Origin: Paraescarpia echinospica
Lineage: Eukaryota > Annelida > Polychaeta > Sabellida > Siboglinidae
Assembly: GCA_020002185.1 (NCBI GenBank)
Contig: CM034534.1
Span: 34,767,559-34,831,558, forward strand
Length of the DNA stretch: 64,000 bases
Direction: 5' to 3'
Shown here piece by piece: positions 11,957 through 22,296 of this stretch. The notes beneath the pieces were generated by a model, which was not told where the DNA came from, did not search any database, and saw only the letters and a list, made by a program, of their open reading frames with translations. The position numbers were made by a program, and so were the translations under genes. Each line of letters opens with the position of its first letter. The stretch's first letter is position 1.

Positions 11957-14330
11957 CATCTTTATTCGACAGATATAATACAAATAAGTACAAAACATGT
12001 AAGAACATTTTAATAAAAAAAACTGTCGGGAGACTCTCACTAAGGCTATCAAGTGTGCCGCTGAACATGAGAGCCACCCACTGTAAATTTTAACTAAAAC
12101 ATTTCTCCTACTCCCATTGTGGTGTACAACCATATATTAAGTTAAAGCTACAAGCTGCTTTAATAGATAAAAAGAGTACGTGGTATATGATGGTAGGCTA
12201 ACTGCATATGTAGCAGTTTTTGTCCGTGCAAGTGTCTGTAAAATGTCAGTAAGTATTTTCTTGTGTATTTTGAGAAGCTGCAGAAACTATATGTGTACAT
12301 TTTGTCTAAAATGCAAGGTGGCATTTTTCTAAGTAAAACTGGTAGGTTGTATATAATACATTTTCTGGCTCTCGAAGTATGACTGAATGGGATAATAATT
12401 TGATGATTTTGTCTTGTAGGATAATCATGACAAGTAGTATTTTATAAAAAATAACGATTGCAAAAATATAGGAACGCGTCTATGTACACATTTATGAAAG
12501 AAAGTTAAACACTGACAAGTAAAGATATCTTCCAGTTTTTGTAAATTATGGGATTTCATAATAGATTCGGTGTGTGAGTTATATTTACTGCGGGAACTTA
12601 TTCGGATTGCCCTTTTCTGCAATTTAGAAAGTCTATTTGTATTACAGCCCCACAATAAAATGCTGTAGTTGAGATGTGGTAAAATTAATTAGTTACACAT
12701 ATTCTTTAATGTATATCCAGGTAGAAGGTGTTTTCGTTTATTCATAATTCCCAGAGTTCGTGATATTTTATTAGATATTTTGTCAATGTGTGGAGTCCAG
12801 TCTAACGTTTTTGAATGGTAGTGCCTAGAAAGTTGAATGTGTGTACACACTCTATTTGTTGACCATTCATTTTTAATGATAATTTTATTTTGGAGATATT
12901 ACGCTGTGGAAAATGAAATAGCATATATTTAGTTTTACTTGTATTTAGAGTAAGCCTGTTTAATTGTTACCATTCACTGATGTTTTAGTTCATCGTTGAT
13001 ATTATCACTGACAACATTATACTTTTGTGTGTTAGAGTTGCAATTGAAAGAACATAGTGGTCCGACGAGGGTGGTATCATCAGCGTAAAATATGGCCTTG
13101 AATTTGTTGGTGGCAAGATGGATGTCATTTATATAGAGAGTAAACAGTAGGTAGAGTAACATTAACCCCTGCAGGACGCTAGCTGAAACACATAATGTGT
13201 CAGATAAAACGTCATCGAATTTGACAAACTGGCGTCTTTTGGAAAGGTAGCTCATTAAGTGAGGGAATACCGTTTACGCCGTAATGTTTTAAAATAAAAT
13301 ATTGTAGTCTATAGTATCAACATCTTTTGACAGATCCAAAAAAATTGCAATTGGAGTTTTTCTGTTATCTAAGTTTTGAAGAATAGTGTCAGTTAGTTCG
13401 AGCGTAGCCATTTCCGTTGAATGTAATTTCCTAAATCCGTATTGACTTTAGTAGAATAATTCGTTTATTGTTAGATAGTCAAATATTTGATCGTATACAA
13501 TTTTTTGAAAGACTTTGGAAATTTAGGGGAGTAATGAAATGGGTCTGTAATTGTTAAGCAAGGTGCTATCATCTTTTTTATGCAAAGGAATCATTTTAGC
13601 AATTTTGTGTCTTTGTGGAAATATACTTGTGCTAAGAGATTGGTTAATGATAAGGGACAAAGGCTTCGCAATTACTAAGTTGATTCTTTTTAATAAAATT
13701 GTTGAAATCGAATCATGGCCTGCACATCTCTTTGGGTCAAATTCCTTGATGATTTTTATTACTGTATCTTCAGTTATTGGTTTGAAATTAATCGTTGTGA
13801 GAGATTTGTTTTGCAAATAACTAAGACATTGTTTTTGTGGGTTTGTATAGGAAATTGTCTGTGCCAGTTTAGTACCAATATTTACAAAGAACTCGTTGAA
13901 CTCGTTTGCAATCTGCTTTGTGTCGGTAACCCGTAATCCATTAATATGGAAGTGATTTGGAAATTTAAATTGTGTACAGTTTTTTATTTATAAGCTGTTT
14001 AATAGTGTCCCACGTTTTCCTAGTATTTGATTTGAATTGGTCAAATAGGTTTCAATAGTAGATCTTTTTGGCATTTCTGATGGTTTTATTTAGAATATTT
14101 TATATATACGAAGATTGACCGACATGGCATTATAAAAAGTGTCATTTTGTGAAGTCTGTTTTAATGTCCGATAAAGTTTATCTTTATATTTAGTAGACTT
14201 AATAATTCCAGCTTTTATCCAGCTGGAATTTTATGTTTATACTTGTTGTAACGGACTGTTTTAATTGGAAAGTGAGTTTCGTACAGCTGAGTAAGAATGT
14301 CTTCAAGTATTTCATAATTATTATTTGGGT
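11957..14330 (-). mobile_element. Jockey-like LINE, degraded, inserted in Polinton A
   Basis: Minus-strand reverse transcriptase pieces: GHDSISTILLKRIN and LLNNYRPISLLP at 13,523-13,816; INDIHLATNKFKAIFYADD, with the catalytic YADD, at 12,974-13,255; and the post-RT region WGCNTNRLSKLQKRAIRI at 12,425-12,655. The endonuclease is missing or unrecognisable. The 3' UTR shares GGTGGCTC and AGTCTCCCGAC blocks with the LINE at 49.8-53.16 kb, so both are the same family. Several frameshifts make it inactive. Confidence 0.78.
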
Positions 14331-14409
14331 ATAGTGTATAGTGTGAAAGCTATAACGTAAAAGGTATGGTGCATCTGTCCCAATCTGAGCAATCTAGTCT
14401 GTACGACGT

Positions 14410-15893
14410 GTGGTCGTTACCTATACCCCTAAGACGGGGCGTCACCGCTGGGTATACATATATACCGTAAGTACGCTTACTGTAGTTATTAACATGCATA
14501 CGCTGAGGCGGACGGATGCGGCGGAAGCACCACCAACTCCGGCGGGAGTTCTATACTTGGGGTGTCCCCTTCCGGCACTCGACGAAATGTCGTCACTGAG
14601 CAATCTAGTCTGTACGACGTGTGGATGCTCTTTCGATCGAAGCGCTCGGCTGGAGAACCACGTTAAGACATGTCGACCGAGTCTAGAGCCAAAGAAGCGT
14701 GTCCGTCACGACTGTCAGAAGTGTGGTCGGACTTTCAGCTTTCGGAGTAATCTGTTGAGACACCTCAGGACGAGCTGTCAGGGTAACGACGGGCCAAACA
14801 TCGCTGGGTTGTTGTTGCTGCCGACGGTGCCGCCGCCAACAGTTCTGCACGACCTGTCGTCGACGGTGCTGCCGCCAACGGTGCGGAAGCCGACGGTGCT
14901 GCCACCCACGACGAAGGGGCCCTCTTAGGCGCTGACTATGACGTGTCGGAAGGTCTACGACAGTTCGTTCGCGACCACTGGTCGAGTATACGGACGTCCA
15001 CGGTGAGGGGTGCAGTTCAATCGAGATACAATTTTAATCTCACCGGCTTGGACACCAGATCTCTTGACGATCGACTGCGGCTCGTGTTCGAGGAACAGAC
15101 TCATGTTTTTAAGATCAACATGAGTTTCGGCTTTGCCTCAGACACAAATGGACGGGTCGCTGTAGGTGAATATCGGCGTCCAAGATTTCAAGCGTTTCCT
15201 CGAACGCATACACCAACTCGACGTCCTACAATAAGTAATATCCCAAAGACCCGACCAGATTTGGTGACTAATGTCACCTTCTACCTCAACGCTATCACCC
15301 GACACCCTATCGGCTGTATAGGCGTGAAACTCTCAGAATACCTGCGACGCAACAAGGCGGTCATAACCCTGGAGAAGGATAAGCACGCTAGACCCTACAC
15401 CGATAATGTGTGCCTCTTCCGCTGTCTGGCACTGCACCGAGTGTGTGACGCAAGAGCCTTGGAGGCACCGACGTTCAAACTCTTTATCGTGGAGGCGTAC
15501 GTGGATTGCCGACTCGCCGGAAGAGTGTGGGATACCGCCGATAAGAAGTCCTGCGCTGACCGTCGGGCGCACGTTAAGAGAACGCCGGGACTCTTCAAGG
15601 AGGAGTGATCCGGTCGCGGTATCGTCGCGCTCTGCAGCAAGACCTACTGCTGCTTCGGAGCAACCGACAAATACAGCATGAATGGATTGAACAAGCGACA
15701 GAACGACGTCAACAGGGACACCTTCCTCGCCGTGCTGACGGGTTGGCGAGCGTTCGAGGGTGGAATCGAAGGACTTCAAATGAAGGACTCGTCCATGGTT
15801 ACGATCATCCAGGAGCGAGCCGCGTCGACCTAGTTCTACTCCAAACGTCGTGTGCTCGAGGACGGTGTCAGCACGGCGCCGATACTCGTGTAA
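14410..15893 (+). pseudogene. Polinton A protein-primed DNA polymerase B, internally deleted
   Basis: Replicative polymerase remnant. The N-terminal part keeps Cys-His fingers (CTTCGCSF, CQKCGRTF) and the conserved start of the Polinton polymerase (VRDHWSSIRTSTVRGAVQSRYNF; LVTNVTFYLNAITRHPIGC; YTDNVCLFRCLALHR). At about 15,487 it jumps to the extreme C-terminus (CRLAGR, RTPGLFKEE, LNKRQNDVN, KRRVLEDGV). The exonuclease and polymerase motifs present in copy B are therefore missing, a deletion of roughly 2.7 kb judged against B. There are also a frameshift near 15,130 and stops at 15,606 and near 15,832. A 27-bp piece of the finger region is duplicated 211 bp upstream (14,387 and 14,598). Confidence 0.85.
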
Positions 15894-15959
15894 ACAATGT
15901 ATGTGAACACGACATACATACATGCACACATTCATACATACGTACGTGGTGTTGGCCCC

Positions 15960-15992
15960 CATTTGGTGCATGCTGGTATGTATGTATGTATG

Positions 15993-16026
<34 letters not shown>

Positions 16027-16035
16027 TGTATGTAG
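15960..16035. repeat. TATG microsatellite
   Basis: Runs of TATGTATG at 15,975-16,035, preceded by CATA-rich sequence from about 15,911, between the convergent polymerase and protease remnants of Polinton A. Confidence 0.9.
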
Positions 16036-16109
16036 GGAGATTTGTTGAATAAAAAGTGACCAAACACAAAGTGCGTTTTCATCATTTATTAATTCAAAGC
16101 GATATACAT

Positions 16110-16412
16110 TCAATGCGGTTTTAGCCAGTCAAATACACAACAGTCGTTGTCCAACACATTGTGTCCGAACATGCTCTGCAGTTCCGACGCAGGAAGGTGT
16201 GGAAGGTGACGTGTTGCGACGGCAGTCCGTACGAGTCGAAATACTTGCCTTGACGGGTCGCGTTCACGTAGACGGCGAACTAGTGTTCGTCCGGTTCGTC
16301 TCCATCGTCGGTGTTGAAGGTGCGCTTACCCGACGAAGACCGTTGGGTAAGCGGTGATCTTTCTCGGTAACTTATCTTGAGGCACTATGCCGACGACGAG
16401 CTATAACGTATA
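16110..16412 (-). pseudogene. Polinton A adenain-like cysteine protease, internally deleted
   Basis: The minus strand reads NTDDGDEPDEH, stop, FAVYVN, then GKYFDSYG, then jumps to the C-terminal NDCCVFDWLKPH. These match the start and end of the Polinton B protease. The segment that carries the catalytic cysteine in the family is deleted, and a stop follows the putative catalytic histidine. Confidence 0.8.
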
Positions 16413-16415
16413 TTC

Positions 16416-17671
16416 TCAGTCGTCGTACACGATGTTGCGGTTCCTGTCGATCTCCAGCACCGTCTCAAATTCGTGATACACGACGACGTTCGCCATCCGC
16501 GGCAGCGCCGTGGGAAAGTGTACCTCTAGTTGCAGGTTGCCCTTGCGCACGACGTTGAAATGGTCACCGTCACAAAAATCCGGCGACCGATCGAAACCGA
16601 CGAAGGAGTAGCTGGCGCCGAAATCGGCACGTGTCAGGTTGTTGCCTTCGTCTTCGTACGCCTTGCCTGTCGACGCGAAAAGGTTCAGGTAGCTTCTGAC
16701 GTAAGCGCCCTCGGCACACTTTGGCTATAGCGGTTTGCTCGGTACCTGACGTCCGTCGACGTAGAGTGTGAGGTAGTTTATGTTGTTGTGTTTCGTGTTG
16801 AACGGGTTTTTGTAGGTCCCGTTACAGGCATTGTTGTCGATCAGGCACAGGACCACCAGTTTTGGCAGCATCCCCAGGTAGACGTTTTCGTGAGTGTTAG
16901 ACATGGTCCCCTGCGTAATCGAGAACACCTTGCAGTCGACGCGACGTATGGGGTACTTGGCCCTCTGTTTTGTCAACGCCATTATGTGACCCAACTTAAC
17001 GGCCGGGGTCACCTTGGCCTTTCTCACCTGAAGGAACGCCTCCATCTGCAAGATTTTGAAACCCTGTGTCTTTGCATCGTACCAGACGGATCTATACGTT
17101 GACCCCTTTCAGCAGGTACCGGTCTTGCATGAACACGTCCGCGTGCAGGTGCTCCAACAGCTCCACCTCGCGAATACTCCTGATGTATTCGCGCCGATGC
17201 TGATACCCGACCGTTTCCATGTATCCGTTAGTGCCATTACACCACAAACCACCCTCGAGCTGGGTCTTCTTGGCGTCCGCGCCGTAGCTCAACAACGTCT
17301 AGATGTAGGCCCGGTACGGATACGTATTGGTAGAGGAGGTCACGAGCGTGCCGTTCAACGCCACGACGATTTGACTGAAGAGGGAGTGCAAAAAGTTGTT
17401 GCCCGGTCCTACGGGGCTAGCATCGTCGAGGTCCGTGCCGTCCGCATTCGCTATTTTGACTCGCGCGTACAGTCTACCGCTCGACAGGTCCAGATAGTCG
17501 TCTCCCAAGCCCGGTATGAGAAACTTGATAGGACCCCCCCGCGTCGAGAGTTGTCAGCTGCTGGTGGTCGGCCCACTGACCGCTCTCGATGCTCGGCTGG
17601 GTCGTCGGTACGCTGAACAGGCCCAGTTCGCTCTTTAGAACATCGCACGACTGTCGATGCACGAATGCCAT
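16416..17671 (-). pseudogene. Polinton A major capsid protein (double jelly-roll), frameshifted
   Basis: Starts MAFVHRQS at 17,671 like copy B. Continues in several frames: DDYLDLSSGRLYARVK, FLHSLFSQIVVALNGT, NTYPYRAYI, MLSYGADAKK, VDCKVFSITQGTMSNTHENV and YVDGRQVPSKPL. It ends at 16,416. At least three frame changes plus stops interrupt it. The order and length match the intact copy in Polinton B. Confidence 0.87.
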
Positions 17672-17679
17672 TTTAACTG

Positions 17680-18047
17680 GTGAATATATTGCTCGGCGCC
17701 TATTCCTTACGATGGCGTTTCGACGTACTAACCGTCGGCTCTCCGTCCCGGCGTATTTAGGAGAACGTCCAGAAGGTCGGCCCCTGCCTCTTTGCACGTC
17801 TTTTGATCGCCTGTTTGAGATTCTGATCAGATGCGACGTCTTGTGCCACGTATACCCGTGTTCAGAACGCGTTTTTCCATAGCCATGGCCCCCTATTGAT
17901 AAGAGGCATGGCGCTTCGAAACAGGCTCCCGAAGAGGTTTCCAAAGCCGTGACCTCGTTGTACACTAGTTCCGACGAATACCGATAGGTTTCCGCCTAAC
18001 ATTCGAGTGTAGTAGTCCTCGTACACATGGCTGCCGGCTCTCGCCAT
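17680..18047 (-). pseudogene. Polinton A pVI/pX-like virion protein remnant
   Basis: The minus strand starts VYEDYYTRMLGG and contains QRGHGFGNLFGSLFRSAMPLI, the hallmark of this Polinton protein. The reading frame is lost after about residue 60. Its ATG overlaps the stop of the minor capsid gene (TGATG), as in a compact viral gene block. Confidence 0.78.
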
Positions 18048-18746
18048 CAAAACAGTTTCGGTTTGGCGCGTCTAATATGAAGAGTCACAACGAGTTTACC
18101 ATGCTCGAACCGGTCGACCGAGGTCGTCCCTTATATCGATCTCGATGGTGCCGAAATCTTTCCGCAACATAGGTACGTATTGGATGCGGTCAAAGTGCTT
18201 CGACATCGTGACCCTGTGTGAACCGTAGATCGGAATGATCCGCAGTAGTGGAGCGATACGATCACCGACGATGTGTGACTCCACGATGTCTGCGTAGATA
18301 TACATGGTGTCGAGTCGTTGTTGCTTGCAAACCACCTAGTATGGTATCCAGTACGTTCTGAACGGGCATGCTAAATTCGAAGCCCGGTGTCACATGCAAC
18401 ATCATCCGGTTAGATATTTGACTGTAGCTCAGTTTCACCTTGAACTTGGGGGTTCCCATCTTCGTCAATACTGCGTTGATCCTGTACACTAAAGAGGACG
18501 TGGTGTTTTAATAACCGCGCGCGATCCTATCACCGCGGTAAACACCCTCATGCCCCGCCTTGTTGAGATAGAAGGCGGTGTCCCCTTTTGTCACGTTGTA
18601 CTGTATCTCCGACAGATCGCACTCCCACTGACCCGACAGGTCGACGCGTTGCCGTAGCGTCGTGTGGAAGTTGGTCAACGTATTGTCGGGGTGCGTTTTC
18701 ATAGAAGCGTTGCTAGGCAACGTCACATAAAAATCAGACGATTCTG
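18047..18746 (-). pseudogene. Polinton A minor capsid (penton-like) protein remnant
   Basis: Contains TLPSNASMKTHPDNTLTNF, QRVDLSGQWECDLSEIQY, LSYSQISNRMMLHVTPG and DIVESHIVGDRIAPLL, matching the copy B protein in order. The start codon found in B is replaced here, and frameshifts lie near 18,340 and 18,510. Confidence 0.82.
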
Positions 18747-19004
18747 TCGCGTTTCATAGACGGGTTCGGCAGCAGGTAACATAGACAGCTACTAAGCAGC
18801 GCTGTCCACAGTTTCGAATCTCTTTGACCACGCGTCGGATTGTATATACTGACCACGATGACCGTGTACAGGACGACGATCTGAGCAGGAAGACAATTTC
18901 GGCTTTGAGGCACTCGGTACCGCAGGGACGCAAGGAATGTTGTCGGTGCTCGAGGCGTCGGTAGTTTCGACGACGGAGACCTCTGTTGTTACCTCGTCAG
19001 TCAT
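18747..19004 (-). pseudogene. Polinton A small membrane protein remnant
   Basis: The minus strand matches the 28,885-29,163 protein of copy B (KAEIVFL, then a hydrophobic segment, then LWTALLSSC). A frameshift lies at the start of the membrane segment. Past the segment the frame is open through LLPNPSM, where copy B has a stop. Confidence 0.65.
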
Positions 19005-19019
19005 GATGCGGTTACCCTT

Positions 19020-20060
19020 TATACGCTATAATTGGTTCTGACATCGATCCAACTATTGAAGGACGCCGGGTACATGCACAATTTCACTAGCACCTCCACT
19101 ACCCTCTTGCCCAACTTGCGACGTTGTAGTACCGATACTTTTAGTAGTTCCATTTCGTAGAAGGTACCGTCTAGTACTGTTCCAGCGTCGTATGTCAACC
19201 GGTAAACCGGCGGTTCGGACGGGTGCGCTTCTACGACGGTGAAGAGCTCTTCGCTCCAACTCGCCATGTACCCTTTTTTGAAACGTCTCTTCGCTTTGCT
19301 GATGCGTACGCGATCTCCCGCTCGGAGTTTCGGTTTGCCATGAACACCGCAACCGCTGCACAACCTCTTCCATACGGTCTCCTGGTTCGAGGCGTTGACA
19401 CTCGCCGGAGCCATACCGATGCTTCAATGGTAGGTGTTGTTGTACATCCGCACGAACTCCGGCAACGCCTCCATGTATCTCAACGTTTGATGGTTTGTGA
19501 TGTACCGCCACGTGCGGGTCTTTAACGTACGATTGAAACGATCCACGATACTCGCTTTGGTCTCCTCGTTGTGCATGACGAAGTGGTGGATACCGTTCTC
19601 CTTCAAGAGCATCTGAAATGGGGAGTTGAGAAACTCCGTACCCTCGTCTGTCTGTAGCGTGGTCGGCAGCAGCTGCAACAAACCCTCACGAGAGCCGGAC
19701 CGACTTTTCTCTTCAACGGAACGGACCACGCCCATTTCGAAAAGACATCGATGACCGTCAAAAGGAATGTCGTCCCGTCGTTGTGTTATTTCAGGCTAGC
19801 TACGTCGACGAGTTCAACATGCCACTGCTGACATCGACCGCCTACGATGACGAAGCGCCGCTTGAAACGGCGTTTGACCGGTTTGACAAACACTTCTTGA
19901 CGGTTCGTTTCATTATTAGAGACGCTCGACAACACTGTAACATCCCACGTGTTTCGGGTCGAATTAGGCGCGGTTTAGTAGGTTCCGTTGGGCATGTCGT
20001 TGACAAGCGCCCCCCCCCCCGTTGCACCACCATGAGCAGGAGGAGGATGACCGACTTACA
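19020..20060 (-). pseudogene. Polinton A retrovirus-like integrase, frameshifted
   Basis: Segments match the intact integrase of copy B: FLLTVIDVFSKWAW, LQTDEGTEFLNSPFQ, HNEETKASIVDRFNRTLKTR, QTLRYMEALPEFVRMYNN, RISKAKRRFKKGYMASWSEELF, YPASFNSW. Two catalytic positions of the DDE triad are changed conservatively: the first Asp reads Glu (VELVDV) and the Glu reads Asp (IVDRFN). There are frameshifts near 19,730 and 19,415. Confidence 0.85.
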
Positions 20061-20660
20061 ATTAAAATAATAAGGTACAAAGCGACTGTTGCGGCTTCGA
20101 CGACGACTACCGGTCGTTCCCACTTCACACTGTCTTCTAAGCCCGTCGAGCGGTTCACCTCTCTTTAATAGGTCTCCCACTGACGTTCTAGATATTGCGC
20201 TCGACGCCTCGCTACCGCACGAGGCTGCAGGATGTACGCCCGACGATGGACGTTGCCTACGAGTTCCATAGGAACGTTCAGACGTCTCATATGACGCGCG
20301 AACGCTTTCCACCCCACCGGCGGGTCGTTTTCTTCCTTTTTCTCATAACGTCGTTCACGAGATGCACCAAGTTACTTCCCGCGATAATTACACCGTCGTA
20401 CACTAACTCCCCGTGTTCGTTCCACCGGGTCAAGGGGTCCGCCCTCAGTTTCTCCACAAGGAGACGAGCTTTTCTATACTGATAGATTGTTCAATAGACT
20501 TAAACACCCGACCGTACGCTTCGATTCGGCACGGGTAAAACGTCGAAAGGAAAGGGGCCGATCCACATAATCGCATAGCCATATTCACGGCTTCGTCTCT
20601 GTGCTACCGTTCCACCAACTGGTATAGACGTTTCTCCACCAGCTGTCTCATAGCGTTTAA
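20060..20660 (-). pseudogene. Polinton A conserved Polinton protein, plus small hydrophobic protein
   Basis: The minus strand starts MRQLVEKRLYQLVER and later reads LRADPLTRWNEHGELVYDG, IIAGSNLVHLVNDVMRKRKK and ELVGNVHRRAYI, the same landmarks as the 26,560-27,168 protein of copy B. A hydrophobic ALYLIILIV segment follows toward the integrase, as in copy B. Frameshifted and truncated. Confidence 0.7.
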
Positions 20661-20727
20661 GCGGTGACGAAGATAGGTACGGTATATACAGTAAGCCACC
20701 ACCACCCCGCGCTCTCAGCTATAGCGG

Positions 20728-20990
20728 GCCGATAATACATAAAATGTTGATATATTGACCTTTTATTTACTTGTTTATGTAATTAGTTAATTAGTGAAAG
20801 TATTTTACCTATTGTCCTTTCGTTTACTTCTTGTTTATGTAATTAGGGGTTAATTGGTGCTACTTACGGGGGTTAATTAGTGTTATTTATGGGTTAATCA
20901 ATGCTAATCAAGGGGGTAATTAGTGCTAATTAGTCTTCAATCTATTGACATTTAAATAATTTGTTGATGTAATTAGTTCATTAATTACCC
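20728..20990. repeat. Right terminal array of Polinton A
   Basis: Inverse of the 8,939-9,235 array: TTTATGTAATTAG, GGTTAATTAGTG and TGACCTTTTATTTACTTG motifs. The inner boundary adjoins the last coding remnant. The outer boundary near 20,990 adjoins a reversed CR1 fragment. Confidence 0.72.
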
Positions 20991-20999
20991 ATTTTTATA

Positions 21000-21475
21000 T
21001 GGCAAATCCCTTTCATCGTTTGGACCATTTGCCATTTTTATATGGTAAAACCCTTTGATCTTTGAATTAGTTTGGATAAATCTTTTTTCGACAGTAGTAC
21101 TTAATACAGTACCCCCTTTGTATATTCTACATCTTCGTTCCCATGTCCTGTGTGGAGGCATTTACATTTCCCATAATTGAACAACATTTGCCACTTTTCA
21201 GACCATTTGATCAACATGTCAAGATCATCTTGCAAATGCTGTTTATTTCCATCACTTTAATCCTTCTAAACACTGCAAATTTCAACATCTTGTTTGTTAT
21301 ATTATCGTCCAAATCGTTGATATATATATATATATATATTAAGAATAATATAGATCCGTTCCAGTACTGATCCATGTGGTACCCTACCCAAAACTGATTT
21401 CCAGAAGCCTCCCCATCAACAACTACCTGTTGTCTTCTGTCAATCAGCCATTTTTATATCCAGTTACAGGGTCGG
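21000..21475 (-). mobile_element. CR1-like LINE fragment (RT C-terminal part), reversed
   Basis: The minus strand matches the plus-strand copy at 59.4-59.9 kb: a GVPHGSVLE-like RT block, LKFA followed by a small deletion at the DD motif, HLQDDLDMLIKW and KCKCLHTGHGNEDV. A (TA)n run at 21,319-21,340 interrupts it. Confidence 0.75.
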
Positions 21476-22011
21476 ACATGGGTCGCTAGGTGGGGTAAGG
21501 TGGTACTTGTTTATTTTGTCACTGCGTGATTCAAAATAATTTTTGCAATTTAACGTTTAATTTTGTCTGTGACACTAGTGTAGAATTAGTGTCAACGTAT
21601 TGCACTGTTTCCTTAAACAAACATTTTATAAATTGTCACCACCAACGCTGTTAAATCTTGTACTTAAATTAGTTGGGCGATAATACAGGTCGATTTGATT
21701 TTCGCGCTAGTAGGCTTACGTACACAACATACTAAGGTAGGGGCAGTCCCCTTATAAACTATATACTAACAGGCCTTTTCAACAAGACGTTCTTTTTAAA
21801 CGTATTGTTACTTTGCACAGGCCTGCTGAGCGCGAACAATCATACGACCTGTAATATTGCCATTGATTATCGCTAACCCACTCTTTAATAACCTAGAAAT
21901 TTACATTATTTTTAGTACAATTATACAGTTTTAGAATATTTTATTATTTTCAATTATTTATTATTTTATGAGACATTATCATTTTATTCTTCACCATTTC
22001 GAGGAAAGACG
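21476..22011. other. Presumed 5' region of the following LINE, no gene seen
   Basis: AT-rich sequence with no open frame of note. It probably includes the 5' UTR of the LINE whose ORF starts at 22,012, but I cannot place the LINE 5' end. Confidence 0.35.
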
Positions 22012-22269
22012 ATGTCACCAGCATTTTTATTGTGTGTTTTATTTTTATCCTGTTCTGCTGCTTCGAGAGGTCACGATTTTACGCTGTGCATGCCACTTAG
22101 TCCCCAACGGTCGGCTGTCATTTTAACAGTTTCTCAGTACATGAGAACACAACATTCCTTGTCACATCTTCACATTTTGCCATGTCTTAATCTTTGCTTT
22201 AATAGAAAGTTACTGCCAATCCCCCGCTCTAAGCCAACGTTTAAATTGGCAATTATTTTACTACTAGCA

Positions 22270-22296
22270 GGAGATGTAAGTCTTAATCCTGGACCT
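22270..22296 (+). other. 2A-like translational recoding motif, GDVSLNPGP
   Basis: It matches the D-x-x-x-N-P-G-P core of virus-like 2A sequences, preceded by a Leu-rich segment (ILLLAG), and lies between the signal-peptide-like start and the endonuclease. 2A sequences have been described in APE-type LINEs of marine invertebrates. Activity here is inferred. Confidence 0.75.

Larger units (their letters stand above)
8939..20990. mobile_element. Polinton/Maverick element A: decayed, internally deleted, late genes on the minus strand
   Basis: It holds the same genes in the same order as Polinton B but inverted and degraded: polymerase B pieces (plus strand), then protease, major capsid, pVI/pX-like, minor capsid, membrane protein, integrase and the conserved Polinton protein (all minus strand). 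AT-rich inverted arrays lie at both ends. I find no counterpart of the ATPase or of the small basic protein. A LINE is inserted between about 11.96 and 14.33 kb. The outer limits are approximate because no target-site duplication is visible and the sub-blocks of the two terminal arrays are in a different order. Confidence 0.82.

Noticed and set aside
11543..12133. 196-codon minus-strand frame with Phe-Leu-Pro-Ser repeats
   Set aside because: Reads through the (TTCC)n microsatellite; no domain on either side.
20990..21010. A 6-bp target duplication for Polinton A
   Set aside because: I compared the flanks at 8,939 and 20,990 and found no matching 6-mer in a sensible place; the flanking sequences are unrelated and the terminal blocks are rearranged.
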